Part shown: positions 55,223-64,000 of the stretch, piece by piece
Numbering within the stretch: position 1 is the stretch's first letter
Layout of the letters: every line of letters starts with the position of its first letter
Assembly (NCBI GenBank): GCA_958496175.1
Contig: OY292276.1
Location: forward strand, 30,648,449-30,712,448
DNA: 64,000 nt
Direction of reading: 5' to 3'
Source of the DNA: Sisyra terminalis
Taxonomy: Eukaryota > Arthropoda > Insecta > Neuroptera > Sisyridae
Position numbers and translations under genes: made by a program
The notes under the pieces: generated by a model
Told to the model about the DNA's origin: nothing
Database searches by the model: none
The model's input: only the letters and a program-made list of their open reading frames with translations

Positions 55223-57475
55223 GTTCCTTGATTTTTTGACTTTAAGAGCATCTAAGAAACAGAAAAAATGGGAAGATTTTACAGGGATAAGGTAATATTT
55301 AAAGGGACAATGACAATGTACAAACTGCAGATAAATTAAGTATTTATTTAAACTTAAAATATTGATACGTTTTTACTTTAACTTATTTTGATGGGTTCGT
55401 TTCGATTTGTGTTTCAGGACATATAAGAATAACAAATTTATTTTATTACATACATGTTATTTATTCACAATATACATATTTAATTATTTTATAACTATTA
55501 CTTTAACGGTTGTTCCGATTTATTTCGAACTATAACTGGTTACTGTTTTACTGTTTTACTGTAAATGGTTCATTGTCGACGGTTAATCGTCATATAGATA
55601 CCAATTTTTCCTTTCTGGAAACTTCTAGATAGTTTTCGAACAATCTTTCTCTTTCCATCTCTTTCTATTCCAAATTAGAATCTCTTGGAGAAAGTTCCGG
55701 AACATCAATCGTCCCCGTCTAACCTCATTGTTAGAACTTTTATATGTTCTAAGTCCGCAGCAATATAAATATGGTAAGTCAGATATGCCACTGTATCTTA
55801 AAAACAATAGCGAAAAGATTATTTTTATAGTCACTTTCGTATTTAGTCGGTAAAAATACATAACGATTAACTTTTATTGAGCCTGAAACATGTTCACTGT
55901 TGTACAGTGTTATAAATATTTAAATATTACAGAAAAATTGTAAATACTTCTCATTTATCTTACTTATATCATTATTCTGAGGTGAAAATACGCAACTTCC
56001 TTCCATCCTTCCGATGACACTTTATCTGGTAGATAAATTTCACTATTTACATGTGAAAAAACTATTTACATCAGTGTTAATGTGCATCATTTTATTAATA
56101 TTATTCTAATTATTAATTAGAGTATTATTGAATTATTACAGCGATGTCACATAATATAATCATTCGGAAATTACCAGTTTGATGTCAGCTAATGTATCTA
56201 AAATTCAAATCTTTAAAATGTCTAGTGTTAATTTCATGTTTAATTTGTTGGATTATAAATAAAATTCCTTGTGTTTTCAATCACAAAACTTTATTTTTAT
56301 GGTAATTACAAGAGATCGCTAAAATACTTCACTCTGAAAAATGTATTTATTGAAGCGAATCATTACTTTATGTCATGTATCTTTTAACAAAAAAATATAT
56401 TCTTCATTTCGACTCAAAGAGTTACAATACGAACTGGATACCTCCAATTTTGCGGGAAATACTTCTGTGCATTGTAGACCACAAATAAATATTTTGAATA
56501 CCAACAACATTGTTGAATTTGATCCAAACAAAGAGGAAAAGTATTGAAGCACACAGCTTTCTAATAAAGTGAAGAGTTTTATGTTGACATAAGTATTCTT
56601 TTCTCGTATAGCAGCTGCTGAATTGATATGAAATATAGTTGAAAATGATAAAAATATTGAAAACATTTTCTTTTGTCAAATAGCTTATCTATTTAAGTCA
56701 TTTTTCCATATCAATATTCGATTTGATTTTAAGGAGATAAATTCGTCTCGTACGTATTGTAAGATGTATGTGAATTTAGCAACAGTTTCATTCAATACAA
56801 TTTTATTCCTGCGTTTATCAAGTGAATATTTTGCCGTAAGGTTGAAATTTAATAAAGAACGTATCGTTGGCAAGAAATTTATTGGATTTTTTCCCAACCG
56901 AAAATCATTCATATTCAAGTGACATGGTTCTTAATGGATGGATGGTTTAGATATCACCCGTAAAAGGTGACATGAAAGCCTATGTGCATAGTAAACATAA
57001 ATTACACAATACAAACACGCCCTATTCAGTTAGAAAAACTTCAACTTTTTCCATTAACATAATATTTTTTTCTTTCTAAATATGTTGAAATTTAAAAGTT
57101 CAATAAGTTCCTTATATTTCTTATATTACAAATAATAGTAGGATGTTTTATTATTCTGTATTATCCATCATCTAAGACAACTTCAATGCTAGATATTAAC
57201 AAAGCAAAAAATAGAATAATGTCATATTTATTTATTCCAGACAAAAAGCTACCACAAATAAATTGATTTTTATATTATAAGAATGTTTAATGGAATATAC
57301 CTAATGCTCCTGATCTAAAAATCAATTTAAAAGTTTAAAAATCTTTAAACTAGTAATAAAATATAATGTCGTTGTTAATTTTCAACTTTATGAAATAAAG
57401 ACATTTTCATTTAAATATGCGAAAACAAATTTTGTATAAGTAATCAAAAAAAAAAAACATTTTTAACTATACCAA
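55223..57475. other. AT-rich stretch; one ambiguous open frame
   Basis: A 77-codon minus frame at 56685-56918 is slightly more protein-like than neighbours (charged, mixed composition) but matches no family I recognise and lacks supporting signals. Nothing else stands out. Confidence 0.4.
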
Positions 57476-57477
57476 AT

Positions 57478-57560
57478 AAGCATAACTTCTCACGCGCGTA
57501 CATAAGTACATATTCTGTTGTTTTTTTTTTTTAATTATAAGTTACTTTAATAATAAAATG
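57478..57560 (+). repeat. Dispersed repeat, partner of 27337-27450
   Basis: CATAACTTCTCACGCGCGTA, CATAAGTACATATTCTGTTG and a long T run match the minus strand at about 27425-27380. Confidence 0.45.
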
Positions 57561-59278
57561 TCTTCTACTATATAAATCTAATATAACAAAAATGCAGTGT
57601 ATTAAGTTTACTATAGGAAGTTTTGGTTTAACTTTTGAATTTTACAATAACCTCCATTTCTTTCGTTTTCAGTAGTATTCGTCATATATATTAAAAATTA
57701 AAAAAAGTATGTGAGAAGTTAAGAGAAGTATAATACGTCCATTGAGCACATACGGATTTGCAATTTGTTCAGTTGAATTTAGAATCATATTATATTCAGT
57801 GGACGAAATAACACAAATTAACTTCGGTAACCGATTTCCGTCACAAATGTATATAACTACAGTGTAGAACTTCAAAAAATTTCAAGTTTAAACTGAAAAT
57901 TGGTCAACCAGTCCCAGTGTTCTTCCTTCAATAAATATTGAATCCTTATTATCTTTGAAAATTAGGTACGGTAAAAATAAAATTGAGAAGAAATCTTTAA
58001 GCCAATTTCACCAACGATAATATCTAGCAAATATGAAAAAATAGGAGTAGCATTCTATCCGTGAACCAGTGGGAGTAAAAAAATCATTGTTCCTTGGTGT
58101 GTAAGGGGAATAGTTGAACAGAAATTTGAAAAATGATTAAGAAATTTTATAATAACAATTTTTATTTTAAGATCTATGCGACAATTATTGAAGCATCTCA
58201 TTTTGCTATTTAGCTACGCAACACTTTAAATAAAAGAGTATTACCTATTGACTTGCGTATAGGTACTTACACCAATAAAAAAAACAACGCAATTAATTTT
58301 GATAAAAAATTAACACAATATTTGACCTTTTTTATTATTTACATTTGACAGGAAAATTTTATACTGCAATCATTTTCTGCGAAAAATAGGTATTTATATT
58401 AGTTTTATTTTAGATTCGGTTAAAATTGCTGAGGTCCTTTATAAATTTGGAAAAAAAAAATTTCACGTCTATTTTCTCAAAAAGGCTTAAGGCTCTGTTT
58501 ACAATTCATAGATAAGATCTTTTTTTTATAAAAGAAAAAACCTTTTCAAACAAGTACCTGTAAAATACAAACTTTTTACACTTTAGTGATGGTATAGTAA
58601 GTTTTATAAATTGCCTAATCAGATAAAATTTCCAAATTTTAATAAAGAATTATGATAATGTTCTTTTTTATGAATTGTAAGTAAAGTGTATAATATTTCA
58701 TAATTATATAATGAATATTTCTGTCTTAGGGTTATTCCACAATTTCATTTAAAAGGTAAATTGAAGCTTTCAACACATCATTTTATAATGCAAAGCACAT
58801 CCTCTATTACAGTAAACGGAAAATATTTCTGACGCATTTTGGAAGGGTTTTCTATGTCCTTGTCATTTATCAAGCACAGAAAAATGAAACGGAATTTTTC
58901 TTTAGAATAAAAAATATACGAGAAAAATTTCTTTCAGAAAAGTTAAAATTTTCAAAAATTATTTCATTCTCTTATATCGTGATGTATTCAATAAATAGGT
59001 AAATTATTATAAGAAAAAGTTTCCAAATATGAAATCAGTCCTTGAAAGCAGGAATTTCTTAAAATAAACAAGACAAAGACGCAATAACTGGTCGTCTTTT
59101 ATCTTATTCTCTTATTTTATAATTCTATTTCAAATCACAAAGCTTAACATTGGCGATCGATAACGAATTATTGTCTTTGTTGACGTGAAAAAGTTTTTGA
59201 CTGCTATGCACTCAAGGATCTGTTAATGAAAACGATATCCAATTGGACCATAATTCTGAACCTACCATAGTGACTATT
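57561..59278. other. AT-rich stretch without recognised features
   Basis: No gene, RNA or element ends recognised, apart from the faint similarity of 57610-57633 to 42495. Confidence 0.4.
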
Positions 59279-59308
59279 ACCGTTGAACAAAAATTTTCAT
59301 TCAACGGT
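59279..59308. repeat. Short perfect hairpin
   Basis: ACCGTTGAA and TTCAACGGT are separated by a 12-base AT-rich loop. Function unknown; no T run or coding context suggests a terminator. Confidence 0.55.
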
Positions 59309-59617
59309 ATTACCAAGCGGGAAACCAAAGTCTTATAAGAGATCATAACTATTATCAAAATACATTATTTTTTCATTGTAATCGATAAAAAAAAAAGTAG
59401 TATAGTTTATTTAGTTGCGTTCTTCTTTAACTCAAATATGAGTACCTTTTACTGTTTAAATTCTTTGCTCCATTATTTCTTCGGTCACAAAGTAAGATTT
59501 CGCTATGTAAAAAAAACTGTTATTTACCCACTTAACAGTTGGATTTATTTTAGAAAAAAGGTTAAAAAAATTGGAACACTTTTTTTTTATTTTTACAATA
59601 AATTTTCTCAATAAGTA

Positions 59618-59802
59618 GTGTTCATGTAATGTGCATAAACAGCATTTTCCCTTAACATCCAAGCACTCACGATTACCTGGCCTACCGTGGAATATGCTGA
59701 CTTGCGACAGTAATGTTCATGTATTTTGCATGAGCATTATTTTTCCCATCCGATTATTCACAATCACCTGGCCCACCGTGGGATATGCTGACTCGCGACT
59801 TT
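59618..59802. repeat. Imperfect ~95-bp tandem duplication upstream of LINE relic
   Basis: Both units contain GTTCATGTA, CACGATTACCTGGCCTACCG or its variant CACAATCACCTGGCCCACCG, then TGG(A/G)ATATGCTGACT and CGCGAC. Unit 1 is about 59618-59707 and unit 2 about 59714-59802. The adjoining TTTAAGGCAATGGAAAACCT continues into GC-richer sequence, probably LINE-derived. Confidence 0.6.
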
Positions 59803-60189
59803 AAGGCAATGGAAAACCTCCACGTGCACGAATGAGCCTTCGAAGATGCTGTCCTGGATAAAGTATCCAGTTAGCGTGACAAAAGTCAGCCATTTCCACC
59901 AGACTCTTCCCTATGTTAAGCATTAAATAATTTTTTATAAATAACAAATGTAAATTAGAACAAGCGACACAATAAATTGAATTAAGTTGCACTAAACTTG
60001 TTTTTATTATTGCGAAGCCAAATTACTAGCTAACTTCCCAAGACTTCAGGACTTTAGAGTGTCGTGAGTCTGCGAACCCAGGTAGCTTTCCGTTTGTTCT
60101 TTATCCGGGACGTTCATCTTTCTTGGGCAACGGATAATAACAATAAGTGAGTCCGCGTATTTGGTTGAACACTCCAATGAAAATCTGGA
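59803..60189 (+). other. Probable LINE-derived sequence, non-coding remains
   Basis: G+C is higher than average (CCAGACTCTTCCCTATGTTA; CGTGAGTCTGCGAACCCAGG), with frames broken by stops. It leads directly into the RT relic. Confidence 0.35.
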
Positions 60190-60930
60190 ATGAATGATAA
60201 CATCACAATGGTTGCGGGTAGTTCTGAAGAGCTAAATGAAGAACTCCACCAGATGGTCAGAATAATAGAGAGATACAGTATGATAATAATTAAAACAAAG
60301 ACAAAGGTATTAGCTGTTGGCAAAAGACCTCCAGATTTAATAGATATGGCTCTTGATAACGTTAGAATTGAACAAATAAACGAATTTACGTATCTAGAAG
60401 AATTGATAACATAGGACGAAAAGAGTAACTAGGAGCTAAAGAATAGAATATTCCTGAGTCACTTGGAATTTAATAAGAAGACAAAGATACTTCAATCAAG
60501 AAATAAAACTCCAACTATGCGCAAAGTTTTCCTTCATCCATTTGTTTGGAGTGTGATGCTATATGGAAGCAAAAACTGAGTCATAGGTGAGAATTATGAA
60601 CACTGAGCAGCAAAAAAGAGTTCGAAACTTTCTGCTTCTATAAAATGCTATAAATCACATTGGGTCCGTAATGTTAAAATGCTACAACGTATGAGGGAAG
60701 AAAAAAGCTTAAATGCTATTACTTTACGAAGAGCCGGATGGCTCCGGTATATTGGCCGATACAAGAGGGTTGATATATGGTAATGTCAGGAGAGATTTGT
60801 CAGGAGAGACTTTTTATGGTTCAAGGACATGCAAATGTTGAGGATTTCAAATGTGCGATATATGTGGACTTACAACAGATGGCAGAAGGTAGAATAGATT
60901 GGTGGATTCGGAACAATTTATTGCACACCA
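60190..60930 (+). pseudogene. LINE (non-LTR) reverse-transcriptase C-terminal relic
   Basis: From ATG 60190 the frame reads SSEELNEELHQMV, TKTKVLAVGKRP and IEQINEFTYLEELIT before a stop at 60412-60414. This matches the end of the LINE RT palm and thumb (E.L...L......G..IN..KTK...........V.....F.YLG..IT). Past that, frames give VWSVMLYGSKN, VKMLQRMREE, LRRAGWLRYIG and WTYNRWQKVE, the usual downstream region (VWSVLLYG.E.W...; RR...W.GH). At least four stops or shifts occur. The catalytic YADD part is missing. The clade cannot be assigned. Confidence 0.8.
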
Positions 60931-61213
60931 ACCCATAAGGATACTGACCAATAAAGAAAGAGTTGAACTTCACATATTATGTCTCGTATTCACAATGATT
61001 GCATTGATGTTTATCCGCATAGGATATCAAAAATGATATTTATCTTTGTAATCATTCATAACCACTGATAAAACAATAGGAACTTGAAATTAAATGGTAA
61101 GCTCCCATCATGTGAAGAGAATGGATATTGTTTTCCAGGTTCACGTTATTGAATTTAGGACCTCTGAGGTTCTGGGATTAGCGAGCACGTGCCATTCGTA
61201 CCAACAATTCAGC

Positions 61214-61249
61214 TCAAAAGAATAAAAGGACTTACTTTTGAGCTGCAAC
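61214..61249. repeat. Perfect 11-bp hairpin arms
   Basis: CAGCTCAAAAG and CTTTTGAGCTG flank a 14-base loop. It lies between the LINE relic and a hAT fragment; significance unknown. Confidence 0.5.
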
Positions 61250-61266
61250 TACCCTTTCGTTAGATC

Positions 61267-61380
61267 AGTGGTTCTTAAGTGGTTGTTGGAGGTACTGACC
61301 CCAACCAGTTCCATATGGGCATACATCGAACCCTTCTTGGAAATATAAAATATATTTTTTTCAAATTCACAATATAGGTA
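61267..61380 (+). mobile_element. hAT MITE fragment (same family as 22262-22447)
   Basis: CAGTGGTTCTTAAGTGG, GTACTGACCCCAACCAGTTC and TTGGAAATATAAAATAT match the left two thirds of the 22262 element. The right terminus is missing, perhaps displaced by the foldback element that follows. Confidence 0.6.
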
Positions 61381-61444
61381 TTAACTTTTACAAATAATAG
61401 ATGCACAAAATAAAAAAACCACCAAAAAAAAAAAACCAAACACA

Positions 61445-61850
61445 GCCGTCATGTTCGTTTTGTTGAGTTTAAACGATTTTTTGCGGATTCTTCCAGTTGC
61501 TGATCTCTAGTTGATGGTACCAGTTGATTTTTTCTCTGTACCTCAACCGGAAAAAAATGTGTTTTCCGTCAATTACTTGTTTTCCTTGGGAGATTTTCCA
61601 AAGCCAATAGTAGTACAACCTAGATATTGTTTTGCAGAGGATTAAATCAAAAAAGTTTTCATTCTAACTAAATCCAATAGATAATTATGACGATTTTTGT
61701 AAATGGAAAACTCTTCCACTTACAAAATTTTCTTTCCGGTTGAGATACAAACGAAAAATTAACCGGTTCCATCAACTACAGATCAGCAATCGGAAGAATC
61801 CATAAAAAAGTACGTTTGTACCTCAACAAAACGAAAATTACGGCCGTTTT
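61445..61850. mobile_element. Foldback element with ~120-bp arms
   Basis: Left arm about 61455-61570 and right arm about 61725-61842 are inverted. Both contain CGTTTTGTTGAG, GGATTCTTCC, TTGCTGATCT, TAGTTGATGG and CTCAACCGGAAA. A (G)TTGAGGTACAAnC motif is repeated at several points within the arms and again at about 62214. The centre (about 150 bp) has no coding capacity. Confidence 0.72.
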
Positions 61851-64000
61851 TGCAATTTCAACATTGGTATAATTAGAAGTAATTACATTTTCAAAAATGG
61901 TCAAAACTATCCTTCAAATAGAGTTAGAAAGATAATTTGTTCAGTATATTCCTTTATGAACCAACTCCCGATTTGTACTGTAAGAAAATTGAATTTACTT
62001 TAGTTGAAAAAATCCAGGTGTAATAAAATTCAACAATGGGAAAAGTGCGTTTACAAAAACTTTCATAACTTATTTTCAGTTAAAGTTAAAATGATAATTA
62101 TTTCGGTACAATCCGTTACAATTCAACGCTTATACAAAACCGTTCAAATTTATGAAAAACCTAGCGACGGGAGGCTATCGATTTTAAAAAAAATAATAAC
62201 AATTTTATTTCAGTTGAGGTACAATCAAATTTTTTTTCGCTACAACCAAGTACAATCAAAAGTCAATCTAAAATATATTTACAGTTTTAATTTATTAATA
62301 TTAGATGCTTACTTGACAGAGGTCGAACACAGGACCTAAAAAAGAAAACTATATCAACTATATCAACCTCAGAATATCAACCTATATCAGCCTCTTGCCT
62401 CATTTTGAAGTTCAATAGAAAGAAAAGATAGAGATTTACTAAAAAGAGTGAAGCATCTTAATTTACCACTAATGATGTTATTAATTAGGCTCGCAACAAC
62501 CAAAAAAATACCGGATTGATCATAATAGAAACCGGACATGACAAAAAGCTTTTAATATGGTATACATATAAATTTTATAAAACGGAAGAATATTTTGATT
62601 AACATAATATGTTCAATCAATAACTAAGAAAAAAAATTGAGTAACTGGAAAAACAAAGACAAAATAATGCTAATATAATAATAAATACATATCAAATTTT
62701 TGCGGTTTAATAGTTTTTTGTTGTCACATATATCAACAACATTTATATTATTTTTTTTCTATCCTTTTATCACTTGAAAATTACAAAAAAATATACTGAG
62801 AAAGAAGAAAAAAAGAAAAGAATAAAAGTTTGAAAAGACAAACGCCTTAGCTATTTTAATTTAATTTTTAATATTTGATGGTAACTCAAACTGATAAAAC
62901 GTTATAATTTTTTATTTTAATTTTTCAATTTCCCTTGCTAAACTTTCTACTATCTTGTTACTTAATTACACAAAACAGGGAAATTAAGTCTTCAGTGGTA
63001 TTTTTTTTGTTTTTATTTTCCTTCAAAATAAAACTATTGTTTATTCAATTAATTTAAAATTTCTTAGTTAATTTACTATGAATATATTAACTGCATTTTT
63101 AAAGCGACACATTTCTATAATAAAACACCATATTATGTTTTTTCTATGAATAAATTGTAAGTACCTTACAGAATTATAATTACTTTACAACAACTGCTTG
63201 TGTATATATAATTATCGTTTTTCATTTTAACAATCCCAATGAAATTTTGTGAAAATATGAAAAACTTTACAGCTCAAGAAGAAAATTTCGTGCTTGAAAA
63301 TAAATATTAATTTTTTATCAGTATTTAGCATTAAAAGTTCACAATTCAAAAGAACTCCAATTTATATTCAGACTCTATAGCGATAAAGATATTAACATGG
63401 AAACTGGTGGAAACGTAAAAGTAAAGACTGAGGCTTAAATATCAAAAATATTTAATATGAAAGTTTTGTTTATTTTAACCCTTTGAACTTTTTAAAGTGA
63501 ATGTGAATGTTGAAGTGCGAAATTAAATTTAGTAAAACGCGCGAAAAATCAGTGTTGTAAGAAGTTTGCGATTTTAAGGTTTTACCGGAATTATTTCTAC
63601 GTAGTATGTTTGTTTAGTATACATCCACTAGAATAAACAAGTTAATTTCACCAAAAATATCTATTGTCCGTTAAAAATAGATTACAATTGGATACGTGCG
63701 AAAAATACAATAATTTTGTACACGTGACGCATATTAAACAGTTGTACGTTTTGTAAAACTTTCATTTATAACAATAAAACCTGCTTTTTATGACTTTTCT
63801 ATGATTTCCTTTTAAATTTTTATGTTGTGTCAAATGAATAAGCATATACATATTTACTTTTTTTAAATATTGATGTGAAACTGTTGTTTACGAACTTTCA
63901 TTTTAAAAAAATCAGTATTAAAATAATTATTTTCTTGAATATTAATATTCTCATATTCCCTAATACAATGTAAAATATTTCTTCTAATTCAGTTTCCAAA
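61851..64000. other. AT-rich stretch to the right edge
   Basis: Contains one GTTGAGGTACAATC motif at about 62214, probably from the foldback family, and an ATATCAAC-rich microrepeat at 62348-62395. An open frame of 111 codons (62004-62339) overlaps this low-complexity sequence and is not credible as a gene. No exon seen. Confidence 0.4.

Noticed and set aside
56685..56918. 77-codon minus-strand frame with mixed residues
   Set aside because: No recognisable family, no flanking element structure, and the length is reachable by chance.

Overview
This is AT-rich (by eye about three quarters A+T) eukaryotic nuclear DNA from an arthropod, most likely an insect. The evidence is short exons with GT/AG splice sites separated by tens of kb, abundant hAT and mariner relics, tRNA-derived SINEs, Helitron-like elements and a Ty3/gypsy element. 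I see no bacterial operons, intact rRNA or tRNA genes, or CRISPR arrays. The species cannot be fixed from the sequence.

Host coding sequence is sparse. Three exon-like islands stand out by higher G+C, splice signals and a single open frame: a partial exon running off the left edge (1-64, minus), and two plus-strand internal exons (12207-12283 and 44093-44175). The last two have compatible phases and could be consecutive exons of one gene with an intron of about 31.8 kb, in which case most of the window is intronic. I cannot name these proteins.

The rest is a graveyard of mobile DNA. From left to right: a diffuse hAT-like patch (about 820-1215); SINE heads and bodies (2866-2940, 11425-11612, 20047-20150, 54293-54465); a GGCTCA-terminal MITE family with 8-bp target duplications (4046-4179, 47851-48075); a 662-bp hAT MITE with a perfect 8-bp duplication (6902-7563); mariner relics (9164-9362, 33705-34242); a nested cluster at 14303-15700; hammerhead-bearing elements (14835-15090, 18240-18475); a TIR family carrying TGACGTCA palindromes (14466-15390, 23799-24478, 52799-53456); Helitron-like elements (about 19070-20750, 29927-32161, 51017-52234); several hAT or foldback MITEs; a relic of a widespread arthropod repeat protein (54685-55220); and a LINE reverse-transcriptase relic (60190-60930).

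Two regions deserve most attention. At 36736-37494 a promoter with GAGA-like runs, ten heat-shock pentamers in perfect register, a TATA-like box and an initiator sits in front of a short reading frame ending in a broken hAT transposase C-terminus. At 37957-41480 lies a minus-strand Ty3/gypsy element with one uninterrupted 943-codon pol frame (RT, RNase H and integrase with all catalytic residues). It has no gag, its protease is frameshifted, and the inner 100 bp of its 5' LTR is inverted at one LTR terminus with a 4-5 bp duplication, a pattern resembling self-integration or template switching. A near-perfect 335-bp foldback with an AT core (41871-42205) follows it.
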